Part shown: positions 25,587-32,861 of the stretch, piece after piece
Position numbering within the stretch: the first letter of the stretch is position 1
Layout of the letters: each line of letters begins with the position of its first letter
Assembly: GCF_018618475.1 (NCBI RefSeq)
Contig: NZ_JACSMD010000003.1
Location: 62,001 to 126,000 of the forward strand
Length of the DNA: 64,000 nt
Direction: 5' to 3'
Origin: Exiguobacterium sp. s122
Lineage (GTDB): Bacteria > Bacillota > Bacilli > Exiguobacteriales > Exiguobacteriaceae
Position numbers and translations under genes: made by a program
The notes under the pieces: generated by a model
The model's input: only the letters and a program-made list of their open reading frames with translations
The model's database searches: none
What the model was told of the DNA's origin: nothing

Positions 25587-26396
25587 ATGGAATGGAGAAA
25601 TATATTACGCGGCATCGCAATGGGGACGAGTGACTTAATCCCTGGCGTCAGCGGCGGAACGATTGCGGTCATTTTAGGGATTTACGACCGATTGATTGAA
25701 GCGATTAGCGGTGTGTTTAGCCGGTATTGGAAAAAACATATCGGTTTTTTGATTCCGCTCGCAATTGGGATGGGCGGTGCGATTTTAGGACTGAGCCGTC
25801 TCATTGAATTTTTATTGTTAAATTATCATGCGCCGACCCAGTTTTTCTTTATCGGGCTGATTTTAGGGATTATCCCGCTCTTGTTGTTCGAGTTTAAATC
25901 GCGGGCAACGATGCGGCCAATTCATATCATCGCGATGATTGTCGGGACGATCCTTGTCGCGAGTATGGCAATCATCAAACCTGCCGATACGGCAATCATT
26001 ACCGACGTGACGATGGGGACAGCGCTCCTTCTCTTCTTCTCGGGGTGGCTCGGCAGTATGGCCATGCTCTTACCCGGCATTAGCGGTTCGTTCGTCTTAT
26101 TGTTGATCGGTGTCTATCCGACAGTCATTAGCGCCTTATCGAACTTGAACGTGATCGTCATTGGAATTGTCGGTCTCGGTGTCGCCGTCGGATTTATCGT
26201 CAGCAGTAAAGTGATTCGCCATCTACTCGCGAACTATCCAGGCATGACGTTCTCTGTCATCCTTGGACTGGTGATTGGTTCGCTCGCCGTCGTCTTCCCA
26301 GGCCTTCCGGAGACGACTGTCATGTGGGGATTGAGCATCGTCTCGTTCCTTGCTGGCTTTATCATCGTACGATTGCTTGGAAAATTCTCGGCATAA
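25587..26396 (+). CDS. popT: DUF368 membrane protein (PopT-type undecaprenyl phosphate translocase)
   Basis: The 269-residue protein has seven to eight helices and opens with GIAMGTSDLIPGVSGGTIAV, the hallmark of DUF368. A second inverted-repeat copy, MAMLLPGISGSFVLLLIG, lies near residue 155. DUF368 proteins were shown to recycle the lipid carrier undecaprenyl phosphate across the membrane (PopT), working in parallel with DedA-type UptA. Activity here is inferred from the family. RBS AAGGAG upstream of ATG 25587. Confidence 0.9.
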   Translation: MEWRNILRGIAMGTSDLIPGVSGGTIAVILGIYDRLIEAISGVFSRYWKKHIGFLIPLAIGMGGAILGLSRLIEFLLLNYHAPTQFFFIGLILGIIPLLLFEFKSRATMRPIHIIAMIVGTILVASMAIIKPADTAIITDVTMGTALLLFFSGWLGSMAMLLPGISGSFVLLLIGVYPTVISALSNLNVIVIGIVGLGVAVGFIVSSKVIRHLLANYPGMTFSVILGLVIGSLAVVFPGLPETTVMWGLSIVSFLAGFIIVRLLGKFSA

Positions 26397-26403
26397 ACAA
26401 AAG

Positions 26404-26437
26404 ACGCGGTGCTCGCTTTTGCGAGACCGCGTTTTTT
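26404..26437. terminator. bidirectional terminator
   Basis: Stem ACGCGGT / ACCGCGT enclosing a second pairing CTCGC / GCGAG, followed by T run. Confidence 0.82.
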
Positions 26438-26990
26438 AGTAGATGAACGGAAGCAGACGCTTCCGAGACTTTGACCACACGGCATAAGCCTCACCAAAAT
26501 GTGCGGTCAACATCTTCTCTTCGATTTGAATGCGCCATAAAAGGGCCGCTCCCATGGCAATCGTTCCGAGCATCGCAAACCAGAAGAAGCTGAAGGTAAG
26601 CGAGAACCCGAACGTGATGAACAACAGTCCCGTATAGAGTGGATGCCGTAAAAACCGATACGGACCTGAGCTCACAATTTCATCCGTCGGCCGGACGACG
26701 ACGTGACGTGTGAATTGATGCCGTAAATGAATGATGCCCCAGTACCTTAGGGCGACACCGGCGATGTAACACACAAGCCCAATGACGCGCAACGAAACGT
26801 CTTGACGCTCGTCCGTTAAGACAGAGAAACCGAATGAACCTGCAAAAACAATCACCATGACGAACGAGACGATGTAAAAACTCATATGCTCGCTTCGACC
26901 ATCTTTCGAGTCGTCACGGTTTCGATAGCGCCATAGCTCATAGAGCCAAGCCATCGAGGTGACAACGAACAACCCGTCAAGCCAATCCAT
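26436..26990 (-). CDS. isoprenylcysteine/phospholipid methyltransferase-family membrane protein (ICMT/PEMT-like)
   Basis: The 184-residue protein has about five helices. VSSGPYRFLRHPLYTGLL near residue 107 is the conserved SAM-binding segment of the ICMT/NnrU-like family, and the C-terminal IEEKMLTAHFGEAYAVW segment is also typical. It probably methylates a lipid or membrane substrate. ATG 26990 follows AAGGGGGAG. Confidence 0.85.
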   Translation of the reverse strand: MDWLDGLFVVTSMAWLYELWRYRNRDDSKDGRSEHMSFYIVSFVMVIVFAGSFGFSVLTDERQDVSLRVIGLVCYIAGVALRYWGIIHLRHQFTRHVVVRPTDEIVSSGPYRFLRHPLYTGLLFITFGFSLTFSFFWFAMLGTIAMGAALLWRIQIEEKMLTAHFGEAYAVWSKSRKRLLPFIY

Positions 26991-27096
26991 AGTTTCTCCC
27001 CCTTCACTCTCTTTTCACTCATACCCGTGCCGCTTTGACTAAAAACGGACGAATCAAGTCGGCGTGTGCTCCCTTCCACTTGTTCGAGGTCGAATC

Positions 27097-27130
27097 AAAA
27101 AGACCCTGCCTGAAAATCGAACAGGCAGGG
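27097..27130 (-). terminator. terminator after siderophore ABC ATPase gene
   Basis: On the minus strand, stem CCCTGCCTG / CAGGCAGGG followed by TCTTTTTG. Confidence 0.85.
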
Positions 27131-27132
27131 GA

Positions 27133-27969
27133 TTATGCGTGAATCAATTGGGGGCGTGGCGCCTCCATCTCGACAGCGGGCTCTTCTTTTATTAAATGAT
27201 ACGTTAAGCACATCGGCTTCTCGGTGCGCGGGTCACGACCGATGATGGCGTCGATGTGGAACACTTGGCGCAGGACGAGCGGGCAGATGACTTCCTCGGC
27301 AGAACCCGTCGCGAGCACTTCGCCTTCTTTCATCGCCACGATATGGTCAGCGAAACGAGCGGCTTGGTTCAAATCGTGCAGGACCATGACGATCGTCCGG
27401 CCTTGCTCACGATTCAGCGTCTCGAGCAGTTCGAGCACCTCAAGTTGATGAGCCAAGTCGAGGTACGTCGTCGGTTCGTCTAGGAAAATCAAATCGGTCT
27501 CTTGGGCGAGCGCCATCGCAATCCAGACACGTTGACGTTGACCGCCGGACAAGGCGTCGACGCTACGATCTTTATAGTCAAGCGTGCCGGTGACGTCGAG
27601 CGCCCAATCGATGACTTCGTGGTCACGTTTGGTCAATCGGCCGAATCCGGATTGATACGGGAAACGTCCGTAAGCGACTAGTTCGCCGACGGTCAAGCCG
27701 CTTGCGCCTTCTGGTGTTTGCGGTAGGATCGCCATTTTTTTAGCGATTTCTTTCGTCTTACACTTGGCGATGTCGGCGCCGTCTAGATGGACCGACCCGT
27801 TCGAAGGGGAGAGAATTCGTGTCATCGCTTTCAACAGCGTCGACTTGCCGCAACCGTTCGGTCCGATAATGGTCGTGATTTGACGGTCCGGAATCGTTAA
27901 ACTGAGCTGTTTGACGATCGTCTTATCGCCATAACCGACTTCGATGTCTGTTGTATGTATCCGTGACAT
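27133..27969 (-). CDS. iron-siderophore ABC transporter ATP-binding protein (FhuC/YusV type)
   Basis: The 278-residue ATPase has Walker A GPNGCGKST (about 36), the Q loop in AILPQTPEG, signature LSGGQRQR (about 139), Walker B LIFLDEPTTYLDL and the switch HDLNQAARFADH. It energises Fe3+-siderophore or heme importers at the inner membrane. No permease or binding protein is adjacent, which fits the B. subtilis YusV model of one ATPase serving several importers. A Fur box overlaps its promoter. ATG 27969 is preceded by AGAGGAG. Confidence 0.9.
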   Translation of the reverse strand: MSRIHTTDIEVGYGDKTIVKQLSLTIPDRQITTIIGPNGCGKSTLLKAMTRILSPSNGSVHLDGADIAKCKTKEIAKKMAILPQTPEGASGLTVGELVAYGRFPYQSGFGRLTKRDHEVIDWALDVTGTLDYKDRSVDALSGGQRQRVWIAMALAQETDLIFLDEPTTYLDLAHQLEVLELLETLNREQGRTIVMVLHDLNQAARFADHIVAMKEGEVLATGSAEEVICPLVLRQVFHIDAIIGRDPRTEKPMCLTYHLIKEEPAVEMEAPRPQLIHA

Positions 27970-27997
27970 GATAATTCTCCTCTCGGGGTGCCAAATG

Positions 27998-28052
27998 TGA
28001 TAATGATTCTCAATGTCGTACTCACTATAGCAAGCGCTTCACTTTATGTCAA
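27998..28052 (-). promoter_or_regulatory. promoter and Fur box of the siderophore ATPase gene
   Basis: On the minus strand, -35 TTGACA (28047-28052), 17-base spacer, -10 TATAGT (28024-28029). The Fur box TGATAATGATTCTCA (plus-strand reading, 27998-28012) differs from the consensus 15-mer TGATAATNATTATCA at a single position and covers the likely start of transcription. Confidence 0.9.
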
Positions 28053-28075
28053 TCTTCAATCTGAGAGAAAACGGA

Positions 28076-28122
28076 TTGTACTTCCTTACGATACGCGGTA
28101 TAGTGAATGAGAATGATAATCA
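28076..28122 (+). promoter_or_regulatory. promoter and Fur box of the ferredoxin-NADP reductase gene
   Basis: -35 TTGTAC (28076-28081), 17-base spacer, -10 TATAGT (28099-28104). The Fur box TGAGAATGATAATCA (28108-28122) lies at the start of transcription, so iron should repress it. Confidence 0.9.
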
Positions 28123-28158
28123 ATGACGAGTGGACACGTGGAAGGATGGTTGAGTAGG

Positions 28159-29208
28159 ATGAAAGAACAAGACGTATTCGATGTGACGATTATCGGCGGC
28201 GGGCCAGCAGGATTGTATGCGGCGTTTTATAGCGGCCTGCGCGGAATGAAGACAAAAATAATCGAATTTCAACCGCACCTCGGGGGGAAAATCCATGTCT
28301 ATCCTGAAAAGATGATTTGGGATGTCGGCGGTGTGACGCCGACGACCGGGGCAAAACTGATTGAACAGTTAATCGAACAAGGGCTCACGTTTGACCCGAC
28401 CGTCGTCTTAGGGGAAAAAGTGGAGTCGATGACGAAAGATCACAACGGCTATTTCATTTTAGACGGCACCCACGGGCGTCACGTCTCAAAGACGGTCATC
28501 GTCGCGACCGGAAGCGGGATCCTTCAACCACAAAAGATTGAAATCAGCGGAGCCGAGCGCTTCGAAGTATCCAATCTTCATTACACGGTGAAATCACTCA
28601 TGCGTTTCAAAGGGAAGACGGTACTTATTTCGGGTGGGGGAAACAGCGCCATCGACTGGGCGAATGAACTCGAACCGATTGCAGAACGTGTCATTTTGAC
28701 GTATCGAAAAGAGGCGTTGAAAGGACATGAGTCACAAGTTGATAAGTTACGTTGCGGCCGCGTCGACTGTCGATTGTCGACTCGAATCCAGGACTTGATC
28801 TCACGTGACGGACAGCAAATTGATGCAGTCGAGCTTGTGGACTGCGTCACTGGTGAAACGGAGCAAGTGGAAGTGGACGAAGTCGTGATTAACCACGGCT
28901 ACGAACAAGATGCGACGCTACTAGGCGATAGCGAGCTTCAAGTCGAAATGAAAGATGGGTTTTACGTGTCAGGGAATGCGCGGAGCGAGTCGTCAGTGCC
29001 AGGATTATATGCAGCAGGGGATATTTTGACGCATGAGGGGAAAGTGCATTTGATTGCCGGGGCGTTCCAAGACGCGGCGAACGCTGTGAACAGTGCGAAG
29101 ACGTTCATCGATCCTGAGGCGACGAAAGCGGCCATGGTGTCTTCTCATAACGAACGGTTGAAGTCAAAAAACCGGGCCATCATTGAACAGACAATCATCA
29201 AGCAGTGA
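28159..29208 (+). CDS. thioredoxin-reductase-like ferredoxin/flavodoxin-NADP+ reductase (YcgT/YumC type)
   Basis: The 349-residue FAD enzyme passes electrons between NADPH and ferredoxin or flavodoxin. The FAD loop is IIGGGPAGLYAAF (about 10-22), the NADPH loop is LISGGGNSAIDWA (about 157), and the C-terminal FAD motif is GLYAAGDILTHEGK (about 285). The thioredoxin-reductase CxxC is absent, as expected. Family members start near MKEQDVFDVTI, supporting ATG 28159; ATG 28123 lies too close to the promoter and within the regulatory site. Under Fur control it may reduce ferric siderophores, as proposed for Bacillus homologues. Confidence 0.88.
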   Translation: MKEQDVFDVTIIGGGPAGLYAAFYSGLRGMKTKIIEFQPHLGGKIHVYPEKMIWDVGGVTPTTGAKLIEQLIEQGLTFDPTVVLGEKVESMTKDHNGYFILDGTHGRHVSKTVIVATGSGILQPQKIEISGAERFEVSNLHYTVKSLMRFKGKTVLISGGGNSAIDWANELEPIAERVILTYRKEALKGHESQVDKLRCGRVDCRLSTRIQDLISRDGQQIDAVELVDCVTGETEQVEVDEVVINHGYEQDATLLGDSELQVEMKDGFYVSGNARSESSVPGLYAAGDILTHEGKVHLIAGAFQDAANAVNSAKTFIDPEATKAAMVSSHNERLKSKNRAIIEQTIIKQ

Positions 29209-29225
29209 GGATGTCCTCACTGCTT
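29200..29225. terminator. bidirectional terminator overlapping two stop codons
   Basis: Perfect 12-base palindrome AAGCAGTGAGGA / TCCTCACTGCTT with only TG between the arms. Both convergent genes end inside it. Confidence 0.75.
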
Positions 29226-29630
29226 GAGTTTTGGATAGTCACATAGCTCGACGATGACACCGCCTGAATGGCGCGGATCCATATAGATGAGACGCCGTCC
29301 TTTTACTGTCGTACGTAACGTTTCTTCTAAAAATGTAATCCCGTCTCGTTTCAGTGATTCAATCGAGGCTTCTAAATCCTCAACCCGATAGGCGATATGG
29401 TGAACCCCTTTGCCTCGTGCTTTCATAAATCGGGCGATTGGACTCGTCGGACTCGTTGGTAACAATAATTCGACAACATCGTCCCCGACATGAATGACGG
29501 CGATTTCTGTCTCGACGCCGACGGCTGTATTTGTATAGCGGTCAACGAGCTCGCCTTGGAGGACGGTCGTGTAAAACGTGATGGCTTCGTCTAAATCACG
29601 GACGGCAATCCCAGTGTGGTCAATGTGCAT
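29217..29630 (-). CDS. VOC-superfamily protein, glyoxalase or methylmalonyl-CoA-epimerase-like
   Basis: This metal-binding VOC protein of 137 residues has two beta-alpha-beta-beta-beta units. MHIDHTGIAVRDLDEAITFY is the first unit with its histidine ligand; GVHHIAYRVEDLEASI and VIVELCDY give the later histidine and glutamate ligands. This pattern fits methylmalonyl-CoA epimerase or glyoxalase I; no mutase genes are nearby. ATG 29630 follows GGGAGGAA; the longer frame has no ribosome site. Confidence 0.82.
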   Translation of the reverse strand: MHIDHTGIAVRDLDEAITFYTTVLQGELVDRYTNTAVGVETEIAVIHVGDDVVELLLPTSPTSPIARFMKARGKGVHHIAYRVEDLEASIESLKRDGITFLEETLRTTVKGRRLIYMDPRHSGGVIVELCDYPKLKQ

Positions 29631-29733
29631 AGTTATTCCTCCCTCTCTGTCTAGTGTGCCGAAAGTTGAACAAATTGTCACTTCACAACGTTTTCCAATA
29701 ATCCGATATACTAAGAGAGGGAGGGACGGCGAA

Positions 29734-30105
29734 ATGAACGGAAAGATCACTCTTGGATTGATCAGCGCGTTCGCGCTGGTGTCATTTATGTTTGGGCTCT
29801 CACTTGCGACATTTGTCGATTACCGCATTAATGAAGAACAAGTCGTGCTCGAACGGTTGACGACTCATAAAAAAATAGGGCCGGCCGAAATCCTTTCGAC
29901 GGAAGTGGATTTTCATTTGAACGGATCGAACTACGCTATCCGTTTCACAGATGAACCGCACATTACGTATTGGTTCAGTGTCATCGAACGCGAGATTCAA
30001 TTCGACCGAATCGAGTCGCTCGACCCACGTGATGTCGGCCTGAGGACTGCTTTATTTGAGGAGATGCCGCCGTTGGCCATCGAATCGACAACTGCCGCTG
30101 AATGA
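29734..30105 (+). CDS. small single-helix membrane protein, unknown function
   Basis: The product is 123 residues, with one N-terminal helix (about 5-27) and an outside or cytoplasmic domain. The spaced pattern NGSNYAIRFTDEPHITYWFSV is reminiscent of DUF3139-type proteins, but I would not press this. ATG 29734 follows GGGAGGGA. Confidence 0.6.
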   Translation: MNGKITLGLISAFALVSFMFGLSLATFVDYRINEEQVVLERLTTHKKIGPAEILSTEVDFHLNGSNYAIRFTDEPHITYWFSVIEREIQFDRIESLDPRDVGLRTALFEEMPPLAIESTTAAE

Positions 30106-30163
30106 AAAAGCGCCTGTACCCCTTTCTTTTTGACTGAAAAGAATGGGAGATAGGCGTTTTTTT
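30105..30163. terminator. bidirectional terminator
   Basis: Long hairpin: AAAAAGCGCCT / AGGCGTTTTT outer stem with inner CTTTT / AAAAG pairing; serves both convergent genes. Confidence 0.72.
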
Positions 30164-31037
30164 AGTTGAAACGGGCTGCACGCGCGGGCAAGATATTCGT
30201 CATCGTATAAAAGGCCGACTGCTTCGCTACAGCTTCTTGTTTGATGATGGCATATTGTAAATCGGGTTGAAGCGACGTGACGGTTAGGCGGAGTCGCCTT
30301 GACGGTTTCAATTGATGGCAAAACGTCCGTTGAAGGAAAGGGATGGCTTCTTGTGTGACTTCTTCTTGTTCGAAGAGATGTATTTCATGAATCATGACAC
30401 AGTCTTGATGGTAATGGGCGCGAAAAATACCGACGGCTTTCCCTTTCCGGTGCAAGGTGTAACAACAATGATTGCGTGCGAGGAAGCGTCGCAACCGTTC
30501 TTCCGTCAACGGGAAGACGTCGGGCAACACGAGCGCATGCTCGTTTCGATGATGTAGCCATGTCGCATAGTTGCTCGGGTCCACGACGGAGAGTTTCCAA
30601 TGGTCGAACGTGGCTTTTTCGTATGGGACGAGCGGAAGGACATAGTTGAATGACGTGTGATAAGGATCGAAGCCGAGCGAGGTAAACAGATTTAGCTTGT
30701 CTTGGTCCTCGTCGTGGACGACTTGCAACAGCACCATCGTCTCCTGTACGCTTTCTCTACTTAATTTATGGAGGAGCCGATTCATCAACCCGTGAAAGAC
30801 GTGCCGATTTCGATACGCTTCATGTCGAAGCCGAATTACCCGGTCCGTCCCTTCATCGAGTCGCTCGGTCGCTAAGGCAGCAATCGGCGTCTGACCCTCT
30901 AACGCCACATAAACGTGGTGCTGAGGTGAGGAGCAAAAAAAGTCCGGACCATGACCGTTTGCGTACATCGCCTTCACGCCAAATCGAGCTCTTGCTGATA
31001 AGTTTGACCATTCCACGTAACTGATTTCAGAATTCAA
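30162..31037 (-). CDS. putative GNAT-fold protein, possibly tandem
   Basis: The product is 291 residues. The first half has VYVALEGQTPIAALATERL and LFTSLGFDPYHTSF, which match GNAT strands and the final helix-strand. The second half repeats a looser GNAT-like layout (KGKAVGIFRAHYH), so this may be a double-GNAT protein. The classic RGxGxA loop is not obvious in either half. TTG 31037 has AGTAGGA seven bases upstream; the longer frame to TTG 31061 has no ribosome site. A cre-like site lies upstream at 31079-31092. Confidence 0.55.
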   Translation of the reverse strand: MNSEISYVEWSNLSARARFGVKAMYANGHGPDFFCSSPQHHVYVALEGQTPIAALATERLDEGTDRVIRLRHEAYRNRHVFHGLMNRLLHKLSRESVQETMVLLQVVHDEDQDKLNLFTSLGFDPYHTSFNYVLPLVPYEKATFDHWKLSVVDPSNYATWLHHRNEHALVLPDVFPLTEERLRRFLARNHCCYTLHRKGKAVGIFRAHYHQDCVMIHEIHLFEQEEVTQEAIPFLQRTFCHQLKPSRRLRLTVTSLQPDLQYAIIKQEAVAKQSAFYTMTNILPARAARFN

Positions 31038-31078
31038 GCGGGTTCCTACTTTCTGATTCAAGGTAAGTACAGTTAAAT

Positions 31079-31092
31079 TGTAAGCGCTACCA
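31079..31092. promoter_or_regulatory. cre-like CcpA site
   Basis: TGTAAGCGCTACCA matches the cre consensus TGWAANCGNTNWCA at 13 of 14 positions, 42 bases upstream of the minus-strand TTG 31037. The following stretch (31093-31334) before the next plus-strand gene holds a 33-codon frame (31124-31225) without ribosome site and no feature I can name. Confidence 0.5.
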
Positions 31093-31334
31093 AATAAAAG
31101 TGATAATGTAAAAATAATGAATTAATGAGGGTGGATCCACACGGGCCTAAGTCTTTTAAACTAGCAAGAGCTAGGTCGAAAGCGCCAAATGAAGGGAGAA
31201 TTGACTTCCTGTTTCAAAAATTATAGACACAAACGATTAGATTGTTTGAGGAGATGTGAGATTTGTCGTTGAATTCAATCGAAGGAAAGTTCTGCGTGCT
31301 ATACTATTCACATGAATCGATAAAGAGGTGTGCA

Positions 31335-31556
31335 ATGAGATACGTACTAACTTGTTTCATGGCATTGAGCTTTGTGTTTGCACCGCTCGTGTCATATGCA
31401 GAAACGGAACCGGTTGTTGTTCACGAAAACGTCATCGTCGAGAACGACGTGGAACTATATGAGGGATTTCGCTCGCCGAACGAGATGGTGTTTATTTTCA
31501 TCTTGATCGTGTTATTGTCTGTCATCGGACTCGGGATAATAAATGCAATCGAATAA
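31335..31556 (+). CDS. small membrane protein with signal-peptide-like N-terminus
   Basis: The 73-residue protein has a hydrophobic start ending in VSYAE, a likely signal-peptidase site near residue 22. A short acidic segment (VIVENDVELYEG) and a C-terminal helix (about 48-70) follow. ATG 31335 follows AGAGGTG; the longer frame to 31263 has no support. A perfect cre site follows its stop. Confidence 0.55.
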   Translation: MRYVLTCFMALSFVFAPLVSYAETEPVVVHENVIVENDVELYEGFRSPNEMVFIFILIVLLSVIGLGIINAIE

Positions 31557-31558
31557 CG

Positions 31559-31572
31559 TGAAAACGTTCACA
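31559..31572. promoter_or_regulatory. perfect cre (CcpA) site
   Basis: TGAAAACGTTCACA fits all 14 positions of TGWAANCGNTNWCA. It is 43 bases upstream of the -10 of a likely small RNA. A second cre-like sequence, CGTAAGCGTTTCCA (31591-31604, 12 of 14), overlaps the same promoter. Confidence 0.65.
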
Positions 31573-31626
31573 AAAATGCAATAAGTGATGCGTAAGCGTT
31601 TCCAGTTTTTCTTTTATACTAAAGAT

Positions 31627-31733
31627 GTAGGAAAGAGGTTCTGCACCAACTTCAATCCTCCTTTTCAGATGAACACCCCTCGTTCATATCATGTTATTCG
31701 GACCTGTCGATTTCCGTCGATGGGTCCCTTTTT
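31627..31733 (+). ncRNA. candidate small regulatory RNA with C-rich loop
   Basis: There is no frame with a ribosome site here, yet the signals of a transcript are present. The -10 TATACT lies at 31615-31620. A hairpin ATGAAC-ACCCCTC-GTTCAT (31669-31687) exposes a C-rich loop, and there is an upstream CCTCC (31657-31661). A terminator GGACC..TCGA / TCGA..GGTCC ends in T (31700-31733). This is the architecture of C-rich Gram-positive small RNAs such as RoxS/RsaE and FsrA, which pair with Shine-Dalgarno sequences. Length is about 107 bases. No -35 match is clear, and two cre-like sites flank the promoter. Identity with a known family is not claimed. Confidence 0.5.
31700..31733 (+). terminator. 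terminator of the candidate small RNA
   Basis: GGACCTGTCGA pairs with TCGATGGGTCC around a short loop, followed by CTTTTTG. Confidence 0.75.
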
Positions 31734-31741
31734 GCTATACG

Positions 31742-31776
31742 AAAAACGAACCCCTAAAACGGGATTCGTTTTTCTT
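31742..31776 (-). terminator. terminator overlapping the stop of the next minus-strand gene
   Basis: On the minus strand, AAAAACGAA / TTCGTTTTT with an inner CCCG / GGGG-type pairing and T run. Confidence 0.75.
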
Positions 31777-32668
31777 TGGCTAGTCGCCGCAGCCGTTTCG
31801 TCTCATCGAGATGACCTCGGCTTTCAAGCAAGTTGATATACACCTTGAACGGTTCCGAGCGATGTGAAAAAAAGGGGATATATTCGGTAAATAATTTTTG
31901 TTCTGCTTCAGAAAACTGGCCGCGCTCGACGAGCAATTCGAGCTCAAGCATTTTTAAGGCTTGATAGTCTGCGAGCGCTTGTTCATCGTCAGCCGACTTC
32001 GCTAACACGCGTTCGCAAAGGGTGACGACGCGTTGGTGGAACGTGGACCATTCTGAAGCGGTAAACGAATGGGCGAGCAGGGTCGAAAGTAAATCGACGC
32101 GAGACGAATCGACGTCTTTTGCGACATGAAGGGCGGTATAGAGCGACCGATCGATCCATACTTCGGAATTCGGTGCATCGAGCCGATAGTAGTGAACGAG
32201 TTGGGTAAGCATGTCGGTTTGGGAAAGTTTTAACAGACGAAATGGGTCGCTCGTCGTAAACAGGGGTTCTTCGCCAGCGGAAGACGAGAGGAGGAAGAAC
32301 ATTTCCTCATACATGGTACGGGCTTGCGCGTCTTCCTCGGCGTAATAGGCTAAATCTCGGATGATTTTTTTGGCGTGAATATACCAGTTTTTTTGATCAC
32401 GTTCGGTCATCACTTGATTCGGCAACACATATAAATGGTCGTAAGCAAGTTCGATAAAACGCTCGGCGAGAATGATGGTTTGTGAGAGCGAATGGCGCTC
32501 ATCTGACGACTTTTGCTCTTTATAGCGAGTGAATTGACTGAGCATAAAGTCAATGTCTTTCTCTTCAATCACGTGCTTCGGAGTATGGCGATACATCTCG
32601 ACGATAATGTCGCGAAGTGTTGCCTCTCCGTACTGTTCTAACAACATACGAAGCTTTCCGATGCGCAT
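31754..32668 (-). CDS. helical hypothetical protein
   Basis: The soluble protein has 304 residues, predicted almost fully helical, rich in Leu, Glu and Arg. Its repeated helix-turn-helix spacing near the end (AEQKLFTEYIPFF, YINLLESRGHLDE) suggests a TPR-like alpha solenoid. I do not recognise the family. ATG 32668 is preceded by GGAGGGAG. It is divergent from the LCP gene. Confidence 0.7.
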   Translation of the reverse strand: MRIGKLRMLLEQYGEATLRDIIVEMYRHTPKHVIEEKDIDFMLSQFTRYKEQKSSDERHSLSQTIILAERFIELAYDHLYVLPNQVMTERDQKNWYIHAKKIIRDLAYYAEEDAQARTMYEEMFFLLSSSAGEEPLFTTSDPFRLLKLSQTDMLTQLVHYYRLDAPNSEVWIDRSLYTALHVAKDVDSSRVDLLSTLLAHSFTASEWSTFHQRVVTLCERVLAKSADDEQALADYQALKMLELELLVERGQFSEAEQKLFTEYIPFFSHRSEPFKVYINLLESRGHLDETKRLRRLAKEKRIPF

Positions 32669-32861
32669 TTGCTCTCCCTCCTTTCAAGAGGACGTCGAAC
32701 CGTCTACCTCAAAGGGCAGACACCAATTAATATTCCTTTCCCGGTTTTGATTTGAAACAATCCTTTCAACTCATGCTTAAGGCGTATTTTTCCGCCATCC
32801 GTTGTCAGGAGTGAATTTCTCCGCAATAATAGAAGAAAATCTAAAGGTAGAGGTAAAGACT

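Noticed and set aside
31124-31225. 33-codon frame starting ATG AGG GTG
   Set aside because: It lacks a ribosome site and a conserved look; recorded only as part of the unexplained stretch.
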